Below, piece after piece: positions 25,384-37,594 of a stretch of DNA of 64,000 nt. A program made the translations under genes and the position numbers. The notes below the pieces were generated by a model that did not search any database, was not told where the DNA came from, and saw nothing but the letters and a program-made list of their open reading frames with translations. Where the stretch lies: contig JAFKAC010000156.1 of the NCBI GenBank assembly GCA_025766275.1, positions 1 to 64,000 on the forward strand, in the 5' to 3' direction. Positions within the stretch are counted from its first letter, which is position 1. Every line of letters starts with the position of its first letter. The DNA is from Lactarius indigo. Lineage: Eukaryota; Basidiomycota; Agaricomycetes; Russulales; Russulaceae.

Positions 25384-26222
25384 TCATCCGTGGGACACAG
25401 CAATCGTACTCCACACTGCGGACGACGCGGCCGTCGCGACCGATACTCTGTGGTCGTCCCCACTTCCCAAACCGGTCAGGTACTGTCCCCACTCCTTCAC
25501 TTCCTCGTCACATGCCTCCGAGACGATCCAGTGCGTGCTGTTGACGGACGAGGCGGACGATAGCACCTCCCCCGTTACTGATGACGAAGACGACAATAAC
25601 AGCGACGAGAGCTCCGAGTCCCACTCCGATTCCTGGTATGCTGATGGAGCGCTGGTGGGGGACACGGCATCCGGAGGAGGGTCCCGAAGGGGATGGCCGG
25701 ACGCCGAGGGCGCGTCAGATACATGACTCGGTAAGGGGAGACGGCGGGCGCGACAAAGCTCGCGCACACGGGCCGTATATCTGTCATGCTACCAAAAATA
25801 AATAAGATGACATTAAGGGCGAGCGAGACGCCAGCGTCCCTGAGAATGAGCGACCAGGGCGCAGAAAAAGAACAAAGACGCATTACGGCACCACGACCAG
25901 AAAGGCGGTGAAGGGGGGGAGAAAAAAATTGGGAAGGCAGACTCACGATGTCTGTGACACGCTCGACCTCGGCTTCGTTCCCTGCTTTCCGCGAACGGCG
26001 GGCGATGACCCATTGAAGTAGCTCGATAGCTTCGCTATAGGCAGCGACAGCGGAGGGTATGTCTGACCCGGAGGAGTCGAGGTGGACCGCATGTCGCGCA
26101 CGCTGGAGGGCTTTTGATAGTGTTTGTCGCGACGATTGGCGGGGCGGGCACGTTGGGAGCTTCCGGGAGTAAAAGTACGCAGGTGGTGGTTGAAGAGTGT
26201 ATGGTGGAGGCGGTGAGGACAT
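25384..26222 (-). CDS. Small MIT-domain protein (paralog 1)
   Basis: Two exons, 26222-25947 and 25788-25384, joined in phase 0 across a GT-AG intron of 158 nt; 226 aa. The N-terminal segment is proline- and tyrosine-rich. Residues about 30-105 form a three-helix MIT-like domain: ALQRARHAVHLDSSGSDIPS, then AVAAYSEAIELL, then HDRYTARVRELC after the intron. MIT domains bind ESCRT-III tails in AAA ATPases and other trafficking proteins, but here the domain stands alone. The C-terminal half is Ser/Pro/acidic and likely disordered. It shares exon structure and domain with the gene at 27309-27794. The role in membrane traffic is inference. Confidence 0.75.
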
Positions 26223-27308
26223 GGTCCGGACGCGACAGGGATGGGGTATACTGGGATAGTGACGGAGGTGGCGAACAACAAAAGTCGGAGAGACAAGGTG
26301 GAGGAATTAAATAGGAGGGTTTAAGCTAGTGCATCGATTGGCGGGTCCCATTGTGGTAGGTGTTGGTAAGTGAGTTAGGTAAGATCGGGACGTAGCTCCT
26401 CTCGGTCTAAGCGACCTCCACTTTTACGTTTTGAATGGGAATAGACAGGAAATGGGGTCGATAAGTCGATATGCGATTCCGTGTTGGTGTTATCAGATTC
26501 AACAAGCCATCACCCTTCATCACGGTCGGTGCACCCTCTTCTATTACACATCCTTGGGACAATTGGCGTCTTGATTCAGCCTTATGTCGAGAATTACTGA
26601 ACTATCTTGGCGATCACTTGATCTACAGTGCGTTCATCATTGCAACGAATACTTCCTCTCTATGCTGCCCGTCGCTTGGTTCGGGTTATAAGGAGATGTG
26701 GCTCACGATCGAGCCCTCGCTTCGCTAGCCTGAAAGGCAGTGCAGCGCAACCCAGACCGGTCATACCGCGACACCCCTAGCGTTCGTTGCATTACCGAGT
26801 TGGCTGCCGCACAATGTCTGGTAAATACGAACCATGCCCGCGGATTTCTGTGCTGATCGCACCTTTGATTACTGAGCGGCTGCCACTTGGATGGATCGTC
26901 AACTTTGAAATTCGTGCCCACGAAGGGAACGGGAGCGAGCAAGCTCCAGAGCTAGGGTCCTGACCGACTAGACCACGCTGGTATCCAGGCACTCTACTGA
27001 ATTTGCCCTGTTTCGTCACAAACCGAACCCATCGCACCTGAGCTAAGCGCTGAGCATCGCCGAAAATCGGATTCTGCAGAAAGTAACTGGATTGTGATTA
27101 AACGAGTGTCGGTTAATTCCTTTGAAGGAGAATATGAAAGAACTAGTACTGTAACGAAAAATGAGTGTTTTTACAGTATTGCCAGTCCAAGAGCTATCCG
27201 GGTATTGGGTATCAAGGCTGCAACAAGAAAAAAATGATAATATTACACTCCATGTTATGTTCATGTGACGTCATCAATTAAACCCCCATCTGTATGGCCA
27301 CACCTGGG
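26223..27308. other. Intergenic region between the two MIT paralogs
   Basis: Holds the presumed promoter of the upstream paralog and the 3' flank of the second. No further gene recognised. Confidence 0.5.
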
Positions 27309-27794
27309 CTAGTTGTGGGAGATCTTTTCCTGTGGTGGTCCATGGCTAGGCTCCGCCGTGTACGCGGGCGGGGCACCCATAGGGAACGCGGACTCCAGCA
27401 TCAGCGAAGACGACCGATCGCTGCCGAACTGAGGCTGAGAGGACTGATACTCGTATGGCGGAGGTGGCACCGTGCAAGACACAGACAGCTGGCGCATCCG
27501 CTCGGTATACCCGTCACACTACATTTCGTTAGGATCAGCGCATACCTAACAAGAGAGGGATCTGTGACGTACGATGGCGGCCAGCTGGCGAGCTTCTGCG
27601 TGAGCACCGTGGCGCTCCAGACGGGCCCGGATGGTGCGGAGACGCCGTACACTCTCGGTATATGCGAGCAGCGCCCCCGAGGGGTCCGTGTTCGCCGTGT
27701 CGAGCTCGACGGCCGATTGGGCTAGGGCTAGGGCGTCGGCGACGGTGCGCCTCCAGGAGCGAGTGGGGGTCGCGACACGGTGTGCTTCAGACAT
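27309..27794 (-). CDS. Small MIT-domain protein (paralog 2)
   Basis: Two exons, 27794-27573 and 27518-27309, phase 0, GT-AG; 143 aa. It repeats the pattern of paralog 1: ADALALAQSAVELDTANTDP, then GALLAYTESVRRL, then the third helix CDGYTERMRQL split off by the intron at the same place. It lacks the N-terminal proline-rich segment and has a short Pro/Tyr/Ser tail with PPPPYEY and PPAYTAE motifs. Such PPxY-like motifs can bind WW domains or the ESCRT-associated protein ALIX/Bro1 (established for other proteins, inference here). The two genes are a tandem duplication on the same strand. Confidence 0.75.
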
Positions 27795-28981
27795 GTGCGT
27801 GCACGAGATGGGACGCTGGCACAGTGATAGGGATGGAGGAGGAAAATTTGAGCAGGCAGTCCCTGCTCATTAAGAGTCGGGGGCGGGATAGTGTGGGAAC
27901 GTCCAAATAAAGAGCCGATACGTAAAAGAGGCTCTACAATTCGTGCACAAGCGATGTCGCGGACGTGGAAACGGAAGGAAGTTGAGGTATGATGGCCGTA
28001 TTTGGCGAAGCACGCGCGCGTAGAACCATGCGTGGCACACTGACCAGGTACCACAGAAGTCGTTTGTCCGCGGATCTGCCCAAGAACGAAGGGAGGTCGA
28101 ACCCACTCTGACGGGCTTCTAAGTCCTGGCAGCACGATGGTGGTGCAGACAAAGGCCAAATGCGAAAAAAGGAATGAACGAATGCCACGATCTACGCCGA
28201 ATGGAAATTTCGCCGAGCGGACGAACTCAGTGCGTCGACCGCACTACGATCGACCCTCGGAAACTTGTTCGGAGAGACCGATTTTAAACTATTGTACGTC
28301 ACCCGAGGCGAGAGGGGTATTTAGTTCACTTTCAAAATCGCGACTCGAGCGAGCAACGTGAACGAGTAGAGAATACCTCCCCGTGCTGGTGACAAAACTC
28401 CGTGGCACACTTGGTCTATGACGATTGGGCTATGCCCTCAGGGCTACAGTAGTACTCAGTGTAGTGATGGTGAATCTAGATCGCGACCGTATAACCAATT
28501 TCCAATTTAGAGGTGCCACTCTCAGAGTGGTACCACCGTGCCCTATTCGTTGGCTATTAGTTAGCTGGAGCCATGTGTGCACCGCACCATACGATGCTGT
28601 ACATGATGTTGGCAAGACACACGTTTGTCAACATGAGGGTCAAGTTTCCCCAGAAAGTTCTGAATTCCCAACGTTTACGTTCACAATCCCGCGGGGCCAA
28701 TTCCAACAATTACGAATCCCCAACCTTGAGCTTGAGCCCCCACTTGGCAAGGAAGGCCACAAACCGCCCAGCTGTCACTGTCTTTGTCCCCTCTATGACC
28801 GAGTCCGCGGGGCCGAAACAAACGCGGACGGCTCGAATCGGGCTGCAAGCGCTGGATCTGTGGAGACGACCTCTACAAGTCTGGTTCGTATTTCCATCGC
28901 AACTAAGTTACCCAGATATGATAATGTATAATGTCCTTTCCTTTCCTTCTCCTCTGAATTACTATGGTTACCAAGCGCATT
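27795..28981. other. Intergenic stretch without supported gene
   Basis: Two long overlapping plus-strand frames (28425-28931 and 28573-29019) have no recognisable domain and no exon partners. I see nothing I would call a gene. Confidence 0.45.
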
Positions 28982-29899
28982 CTAATGGTATGACATTTGC
29001 GCCACGCTCGTTCTCTTGACATGTGCAAGACGGAAGAACCAACTCGTGCGCTCTTTCCATGACGCGACGCTTCTGACCGTATACTCCGACCAGATGGCCG
29101 AACTCGCTTCAGACGCGTCTGACGGAATCGAGTAGACATTTCTAGCGTCAGAGTCGTCGGCCCCAGACACGTCGTTCCCCCCAATTTCGTCTTCCACCTC
29201 TTCATTGTGACCTTCCGGTACTATATCTTTGACCGAACTCGCTTCAGACGTGTCTGACGGACGGAACGGGCATTCTATTCTGGACTCAGAGTCGTCAGCC
29301 CTAGACATGCCGTGCTCCCTATATTCGTCTTCTACATCTTCCTTGCCACCTTCCAGTAGGTCTTTCATCTGGTGTATCAGACGTACCAGAGCTCGAACTC
29401 GGGTGTGGTCTTCAACTCGGAGGCCGCGCTCCCCCATTGACTTGTAAATGATTTTTATTACTTCAGCGAGTGGGAGTATGTCTTCTGGTGACTTCCCTTC
29501 ATCACGCCAGGCTCTGCTCAGTACGTGAGGTCGGTAACTCGAAGTTGACGCCAAAGTATACTCACAAAGATGCCACCAAATCTTCAATATCGTTCTTTCT
29601 GGCCACAACTGGACACTTCGAGCGGGGGAAAAGACGTTTCGCAATTGCATGCCAGAAGTGGCGAGATGGCGTCGCCCAACCATCGGGGAGGGGATTCCAT
29701 TTTATGGCAGTAAGCACTCGATGCGGACTCTTGCTTCGGGGTACGGTTTCCCCGGGAGCCCTTCTTTGCACAGATTGATTGGTGAGTGGACACGCCATTG
29801 CCAACGCGTTACGAGATAACCCATCGCTTTGATCAACGCTTCAACCACATATATACCGATCTGGTGCCCAAATTTGTAGATTACCCATTCCTTACACAC
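28982..29899 (-). pseudogene. Unrecognised protein with internal repeats, apparent frameshift
   Basis: The 3' part is a clean two-exon frame: 29804-29566 joined to 29516-28982 over a GT-AG intron, 257 aa if begun at 29804. It contains WATPSRHFWHAIAKRL and ends with two similar acidic Ser-rich blocks (SRADDSESRI.. and SGADDSDARN.., each followed by DxSEASS). Upstream, 29899 to about 29716 in another frame reads as a related segment (ALIKAMGY ... LPGKPYPEARVRIECL) that seems to be a second copy of the same unit. No intron can join the two frames near 29706-29716, so a one-base frameshift is likely. It may be a pseudogene, a sequencing error, or a gene starting at 29804. Function unknown. Confidence 0.45.
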
Positions 29900-30753
29900 A
29901 CCGATGCAACTAGCCCCATCGTGTGGTGGTGTAATTTTCGACTCATTTCATTCGATAGGCAAGGAGGTGGATGCCCTCCGGCACGCCTGGAGCGTGCCAG
30001 CTGCAAATAATCTCCCATCTCCTCCCAAGCCCCAACATCACGCTTGGATTGATTGCCTGGGTGCCTTGGTATCCAGCGTCTGGGCTGGGATTTCATTCTT
30101 GACCCCATCCGAGTCTTCCCGGTAATGGTTACTGTATTTGGAGGAAACTAATACCAAGGTAGTTCAACGTTCTAGATCGTTGATTGTCTTTACTGTACTT
30201 TACGGTTTGTATACGGTCGAGACATGGGTCTAACCAAGGGTCTAACGCGTTTTAGGCAGTTTCACGTGACCTATGATCCTCAGGCGAATCGGTTTGAATA
30301 GTCGGAGAACTACTGAAATAGTAACTTAATATCTGCCATTGCAGCATGAGGCTCATTTTTCTACCACTGACTCGTTGTATTGCAGAAGAGCTCTGGCCTG
30401 TTTTCGATAATGGCGCGGGAAGTCACGGTATGGCGGTTCTTTCCGCCGTGTACTGATGCAATGAGCAGGGCCAATGGGGCGAACCTAAGTGCACTGCAGT
30501 ACGTACTGTACCGATGTTTTCGTTTTTCCTACGTTAATCAGTTCGAGAGTTCGAGTTCCCGTGCCTCTGCCTAAAGTTAAATGGCACACTATACTGTTTT
30601 GGGTCTAGACTCGGCCGGCGCTGGCCTCAGTGGCCTGTGAAATCGGGAGGCACAACGGCTGTGGTGTATACAGTGCAGTAGTGTGATCCTTGACACCTTC
30701 CATCATCCAATACTACTAATCCAGAGTCGGCTAAGCGCTAATTCCGTATTCGG
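29900..30753. other. Intergenic region
   Basis: No gene recognised. A frame at 29881-30108 on the minus strand could be an upstream exon of the preceding locus but no splice chain is convincing. Confidence 0.45.
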
Positions 30754-30755
30754 TA

Positions 30756-31151
30756 CAGTCGACTCCCTTTTATCCGATACCCTTAAAAACCATATACAGT
30801 CGACTCCCTCTTATCCGATACCTACTTTTTGAGATTTTACGACTACAAACCATACTCTCTCGCACCCAATAACCTATACACCTCAAAATAGGGCTCTGGG
30901 CCTATCCCCACATGACAAAATAGGGACGTGGAAAACAAAGGAGTTATAAGGATATATGGTTTTTAAGGGTATCGGATAAAAGGGAGTCGACTGTATCCTT
31001 ATAACTCCTTTGTTTTCCACGTCCCTATTTTGTCATGTGGGGATAGGCCCAGAGCCCTATTTTGAGGTGTATAGGTTATTGGGTGCGAGAGAGTATGGTT
31101 TGTAGTCGTAAAATCTCAAAAAGTAGGTATCGGATAAGAGGGAGTCGACTG
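30756..31151 (-). mobile_element. MITE (Tc1/mariner-pogo-like), outer copy split by a nested insertion
   Basis: The outer copy consists of 30756-30794 plus 30994-31151 (197 bp when the insert and duplicated TA are removed). It begins CAGTCGACTCCCTTTTATCC and ends with the inverted repeat of CAGTCGACTCCCTCTTATCC, flanked on both sides by TA (30754-30755 and 31152-31153). TA target duplication and CAGT termini fit non-autonomous Tc1/mariner-superfamily elements, most like pogo/Tigger. It has no coding capacity. Confidence 0.85.
30797..30993 (+). mobile_element. MITE, inner copy inserted in the outer copy
   Basis: A complete 197-bp copy flanked by TA (30795-30796 and 30994-30995). It is base-for-base the reverse complement of the outer copy as far as I can compare. 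Thus 30797-30954 and 30994-31151 are perfect 158-bp inverted arms, and 30756-30794 and 30955-30993 are perfect 39-bp inverted arms. Identity of both copies implies very recent transposition. Confidence 0.88.
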
Positions 31152-31153
31152 TA

Positions 31154-31650
31154 AATGCATCTAAATACATCGCGATGGCCCCATCGTACCGGGACCAGGA
31201 TTTTAATCGACGCCTGCCTGTGTGCCCGAAGAATGATCTTGATGTAAAGTGGACCGGGACAGGATACTCGCCTGGTGCCAAGTGAGTCGGATGTGCACCT
31301 GTCATATGGTATTATCTGAGTATTTTCCTCAATTTTTGAAAGACTCATTCTCTCCAGTCCCTTCGGCCTCTGGTGACTCAAGCGCCGTTTGTCGCGTTCT
31401 GACGTTCAATGTCAAAATCTGAGTTGGTAAGGTACCGAGGTACAGCACAAATGAGCGAATAAACCTCGAAAAAGCAAAGCGTGTTGTCATCCTTCGTATT
31501 TTGTGCCTAATTGCTTCATTCATGGGTCGAACCAAACTGGTGTGTAAATGTGTCTCCAACACGAACGAGTATACAATGGGAGTATCAATATCATCCGTTG
31601 CGTATCCGGCTATGCAATAAGTTACAGATGCAGCAACAGGGCCATTCTAG
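31154..31650. other. Downstream flank of NEO1
   Basis: No gene seen between the MITE pair and the NEO1 stop codon. Confidence 0.5.
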
Positions 31651-34600
31651 CTAGAGCTTCGTCGTGGCCTCAGGTGCGATGCGACTCTTGATCACCTTGA
31701 TGATCCACAGAGGTAGCGCGCTTATCGCAACGATAACCGCGACTTTCCATCCAAACCGCACTGAGACGACGAACGATAGATCTGGGAACAAGGAAGCGTG
31801 AGTTGAAAGTAAAAATGTAGGAAAAAAAAAAAAACGGAAATGAAGTGGGAGTTTAAGAGGCGGTGACGGCGGACGGACGAGTGGGGACGTAAAATGGAAA
31901 AACAAACGCACCGAAATATTCGGGGAGGAAAACCATGCTAAAGGCGTAGATGCCGAGAGTGACGACTTCCGAAATGATCATGTATACGTGCCTGCGCGCG
32001 GAAAGAGTTCAGAATTCGCGAATGAGAAGCATAAAAAAATATGATGCATGAATGGCACGGACGTAAAGACGGTACGTACCAGATCGTGATCTCCAATGCG
32101 ACCATGATAAGTTCATTGAGGATCAGCGCGGTGAAGGAGATGGCAACAATGTTCAGAAATTCGTTCTCGAAGAGCACGAGTGAGATGATCATGATCGCAG
32201 CGCCTTGCGGGTATGTGAGACGACAATGTACCGCGACGAGAACGTGGAGAGCCGCGAACCTTGGTAGAGGCTGATCATGAGCCAGATAAAAAAGGTCTTA
32301 TAAGATAGTGCTCGGCCCTAAAAACCGACAGTCGGAACGATTGCGAGTGAGAACAAGAGGCGCGATGCGCACCTTGGTCAGGTCCTTATAGAGCTCCGGG
32401 TATGATAGCGCCAAGTCCTCGTTCAGATCGCGGTCGAGCACAAGTGAGAACACAGGTGCCATCGTGTACAACGTCGCGTAGCCGACCATAAGCCAGCCCT
32501 GGTAGAGTGCGATGGGGGCAAAGTAGAAGATGGAGGAGAAAACGGCCTGCATGACGGATATGATGAGCCCGCGGTGGATGACGAACTGCGCTAGCTTGGC
32601 CGAGCGCCGGTACGAATTACGCCCATGCCAGAGGAGGAGCTTCGTGAGGTGGCTGAACTGCGTCACGGAAAAGTCGGCAGCGAGTGAGGCTTGCTTGCCT
32701 TCTTTGCCAACGATACCGACGCCTGGAAATATACATACGTCAGCGAGCGTCGGACAGGGTGGGGAAAAGGGACTACGCACCGACGTCAGCAGCCTGGATC
32801 ATGCTCACGTCGTTCCCACCATCACCGATGCAGCACACGCGCTTCTTAGTATAGCTCCGGATGAGTCGGGCGACATCGGCCTTCTGCGTAGGCGAGCATC
32901 GACACGCGACAACTGCGGAGAGTTTGGTCGTGATCTCTATGAACTCGTTTTTGAACAGGTTGAGGCAGAGCTACAAAAATGTGAGCCGATCTAGAGCGTC
33001 ATCGTCGTCTCAGAATAGGGTTCGCTGACCTGGAGCGACTCCCCGTCGATGACGAGACAGCAATCGAGCTTATTCTGTAAAAAGTCTAGCTCGTTCTGGA
33101 CCTCCTCGGCAGTTTTTACTGCGAACCAACATGACATGAGAAAGTAGAAGTCAAGGTAGAAGCGGTCGACTCACGCTTTGAAACCTGGTGAATGTACTGG
33201 TTGCGAGCGACCAACTTGGTCGAGATGGCGATGACCGTGGCCGTCTCGATCTTGTCTCCTGTAAGCATCCAAATTTTGATGCCCGCGTTCCGCAGCAGCT
33301 CCAGCGTCCCACGAACGTCGTCCTGCAGCTTGTCCTCGACACCGGTGAGCCCGAGTAGCTCGAGTTCGCGTTCGAGAGAGTCTGCGACGACAGCTGCCAT
33401 TGCTTCGTTACGGCCCTCAAGGCGCACGCTGGCGGCGTGGTGGCGCGTCTTGAATTCTTCATAAGCAGCCTCGGAGAGCCGCCGCCGTGCGACGACGAGC
33501 GTGCGCAAACCCTCGCGCGCCATATTCGCCGTCTCTTCCTCAAGCCAGTCATTGCGTTGGACGATGCGCGCCATGACGACATCGGCGCCCTTTTGCAGGA
33601 AAGAGAGTTCGCCAGAGGCGGTGTCTCTTACGACGATGCCCATGCGCTTGGACTCGGAAGTGAAAGGGAAGAGCTCGAGGACGTCGTAAGCAATTGTTGA
33701 ACCAGATGGCGTGCGAAGTTCTATGCGCGTGCGGTCGCGGAATGTAAGTGTTAGGCCGACAGATGAGGTCCACTTGACGATGGCAACTTCGTCAGGTGAA
33801 GAGGCTTGGTAGGTGACAGAGCCATCATCGTTAGTGACAGGGGTGACCTAGAGAGACGTTTGTCGGGGACGTGTAGTATGAGAATGGACGGAACGTACAT
33901 TGTGGCACAGGGCAAGACTGAGAACGACGTCACGAACGCGTGCAGATATGTCGCGACGACCACGTGTAGCCAATTGGATGCCAGTCGACAACGAGCCGTG
34001 CCTAGCGTGGGCCGCTAAACTTGACTGAGCATAGGCGATTAGCGGAAATAGGACAATCTCACCATCGGCCCCGAAAGCGGTGCTGAGTTGGTGGGTGACC
34101 TCATCCATTGTGTCATACCCAAACGACATTGTCCCCATATGCAGTTTCTTCATTTCCATCTCTGTACAGTATAACATATAAGGAAGGATCTGCGAATTTT
34201 GTTTAGAAAGGGACTTGCCATTCTGGGTCAATGTACCGGTCTTGTCACTGAGAAGATACTCGATTCGGCCGAGCTCTTCCGGTAGAGTGCTCGTTCGTAC
34301 GATCGTGCCCGGAATCTCGTTGTCGTTCATAATAAGGTGCGCGTACACCGTCTTGCCCATGTCCAGGTTTACACGTAGACTATGTTGAAATGAGCCCAAT
34401 GTTTCGCAACGCCAGGTCCCGCTCACCTGATAGGGATGATAGACGAGAACAGGATCAAGAACCGGAACACGTAGATGTACCACAACCCACGGAACCCGTT
34501 AAGCGCAACCAGCGCGACGGACAGCGCGAATGTGACTGTACACAAAATCTTTCATCCTTGCTATAAGCGCGCACGACTCTAGGGGAGAATGCATACGACT

Positions 34601-36045
34601 TACCTTGGCCAGTTTGTTGATCTCCAAGTCCAACAACCCAACTTTCGTCTGTGGGTGACTCGTGTTCATCACTGCGCGCGTCTCGGGCCCCGTGTAAACC
34701 ACGAAACCAATAGCAGAGCCCGAGGCGAGTACGGTATTTGCCCACAGCACGTTCTCAGCTGAGAGCGGTTCTACTGTTGGTACTTGCACCATTGGTACTT
34801 CGTTGGAGGATATACTGGGTGGTGTGTTGATCGTAAACGTGCCAATGAACGCGTGAATGTCCTTAGTAGGTGCATCCGCTGCGTATCATAAAGGGAAATA
34901 ATAAGGATAAGTGATCATTCTGACGTCGGGAAAGTGGTGGCGCACCATAGATATCTGCGTCAAGGTTGAGGAGCTCCTGGTCCGAAGGCAGCTTTTGCGT
35001 TGCTGGGACCGCGACGCGCAGCTTCCAGTCTGTTTCGCCGTCCAGTTGGTCGGTTCGGATAAAGCATGTACCTGATGAGTCGGATGTGCGGAGGAGGACG
35101 AGGTCGGCTGGCACGCGCTGGTTCTTCTCGAGAAGGACGAGGTCGCCGACACGGATGGAGGAGGAAGGGATGGAACGTGTAGGAGGGAGGTTGTCTTCGA
35201 GACGAAAACTCGATGGGTCTTCATCGTTCGACGAGGTGAGGACTAGGTAGCGAGCAGAGTTAGCCTCGCGATCGCGCAAGTTGCGTTTGTAGTCGTCGTG
35301 GGCTTCTTTCCCCATCGTCACGAGGAGAACGAAGGCCAGCGGGGCGATGTACGTCACAAGGAAACCTGAGGGGGAACTATCAAGAATAACTGTATTGGAC
35401 AGAAGGGCGGCATACCAGTTTTGAGAGCAGGAACGAACTGGGAAAGTGCGACGAGGAGAAAATAGAGGTTGAAGAAGAACTTGAATTGTTCGTAAAAGAC
35501 GATGGGCAGGAACGTGAACACATTGTACTTCTGGTTGCGGACGATGTTTGGAGGGAACTTGCTCTGTAGTTTGTCTTTTGGGCATGTGTGAGTGGACCTC
35601 CAGAGGAGAGACCGTGAGGTGCGCACCTGGAGGTCGCAGGGGCACAGTCCGGGATTTATCTTTTGACCCCCGTCGTAAGATTGATCGCTAGCGCAGGTTC
35701 ATATCATCAATGGAGGGGTAAATACACAGATGGACGCACCTGGGATGTTGTATCGGATGCCCTCTCAACAGCGGGTGACCCACCCTCTTCATCGTGAAGA
35801 AAGCCGGAATCGTGCTCACCCTCACCTAGGAGCGTTGCTTCTTCCTCGGGCTCTCCTTCTCCATACTGATTTCTCCGCTTTCCTTTTCTCCGAGCGGAAG
35901 ACGCGGCGTTGAAAGAGGAAAGCATTGGTGAACCCGGGCGCGAGCCGGATGCGATCGAAGGCGTGGTATCCTGCTGAGTGTCGAGACGCGTGTAGCCGTT
36001 TCGGTTTCTTGACTTGCGGAGTGTGTGCAGACGAATATCTGACAT
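31651..36045 (-). CDS. NEO1: P4-type ATPase NEO1 (phospholipid flippase)
   Basis: NEO1-type P4-ATPases flip aminophospholipids in Golgi/endosomal membranes. Exons: 36045-35740, 35687-35627, 35574-35416, 35365-34946, 34878-34604, 34548-34427, 34379-34219, 34161-33899, 33847-33175, 33118-33030, 32970-32781, 32722-32373, 32317-32260, 32203-32080, 31991-31912, 31781-31651; in frame, 1153 aa, normal size. A disordered N-terminus is followed by the first membrane hairpin with [24 protein letters not shown] in the actuator domain, the phosphorylation site DKTGT (Asp near 492), the TGDK-type hinge (LTGDKIETA) and [10 protein letters not shown]. The stretch [20 protein letters not shown] is typical of the NEO1/ATP9 branch rather than DRS2 or DNF. 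The intron after the DKTGTLTQN coding sequence (34162-34218) starts with GC instead of GT. The gene appears complete. Confidence 0.96.
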
Positions 36046-37594
36046 AAACGAGACGCCGACTCGTGGATATCAGATGAATGGAATGGTATCCAGGTAGGGT
36101 AGAATGATGATGTCCTGACGTCGATTGTCCTGTTGCGTCAGCAACAAATGCTGCGGGGTCCATAGCGCGCCACTGAAAACGCGCCCCGAATCACTCCCGA
36201 ACCCCCGACAAGCTATTTTTGATCCACTCACTCTCACTTGCTTATCCTCACTGAAACAGATTTCGTGGTAATAAGAAGATATGCTCATGGTATTGGGGTA
36301 TCAGTAGATCCATAGCACACAAAACCTGGGTGAAAGACCCGATGACGTGGTGATTTCTTTATTCGGGTTATTCATCATTGATTCTACAGTAGATCGAAAG
36401 CCGTAAATAAGGGCAGTTGGTCCCAGACTCTTTGGTAGTAGCGAACAGATGTGGGTGTCATCTAAGTCCTAGGTCGTGGGATCGGTGATTCTCGATGTTT
36501 CATCAAATTTCATCACCTATGATGCATGATGTTCCAAAACTTCTCTACGGACAAATGAAATGTGGCAAAGTGGACAGCCTCGTATCGGCCTGGGGAATAG
36601 ACTCAGAGACATTCGCCCTCGAATACTCCTTGAAAAGTTGCTTCGTTGACCAATGTTTCAGCGCTTTTCAGCTATTGCACGTGTCTGGCTTCATCTGTCA
36701 GAAGTCGAAAGCTCGACAAGATAGAAACTTTTCATCCGCCTTTCGCTTTCTACCCAGCGTCTGTTCGTACCTCTCGACAAACTTGGGACTCTAAATGTGT
36801 CGAAAAGTACGAATACCATCGCCATTCTTATTCGTGATGGCTCTCAAAATAGTGTGCATGGAAATAGTGTACTTTGGTCATCCTTCCGAATGGGGGACCA
36901 AGACGAAACTGCCTCCTTCGATTGGTTCCGAGGGCTGGGTAGAACTGGGGTGTTTGCGACATCTGCATTGCCTTGTTTGGGCCCACCACCAACAGACTAT
37001 GGGACACTCAAATGGGGCCTCTACACTACATACATGTTGAAAGACGTGAATCAGTGCGCACGGCACAAGGTGCTAATGCACTTTGCACCTTTGAGTAATG
37101 TACCGCATCAGCACATACTCTATACCTGATACATTTGAAATATTCGCCTGAGTCTGGTAAGGTCTTGAGGGGGCCAACGAGTACTTGGGGGAGTGGAGTG
37201 GGCCAGGGGAGTGATGAGCAAGGCGGCAGCCAATGGGGTCTGCAGTGCCTGAATACGACCGTTTGTATGCGCTTTTGGGGATCGGGCCGCCGGGCCGAGT
37301 CGGAGGCGTGGGAGTACATCACCTTGCTGCTTGTTAGAGCCGCACTGTCATTTGGTGGCCTTCACTTCTTGTACAACTGCACCGACTCGACTGATCAACG
37401 CTAGGTGAGCCCCTATGAATGCATGATGTACTCATAGCTATTGCCGCATATGGGCGGCGCTAATTATTTGGGCATATACCGTAGGTTGTATTGACTGATA
37501 CCTGGTATAACAGTGGTCTATCCGAAAGGCACGCACACACATCTCCACACCACACGTCTATCTACACGCAAAATTAGAAAGAATACGGCAACAA
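36046..37594. other. Intergenic region between divergent NEO1 and NST1
   Basis: The two genes are transcribed away from each other, so both promoters lie here. Overlapping plus-strand frames at 36495-37129 have no domain and no splice partners. Confidence 0.5.
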
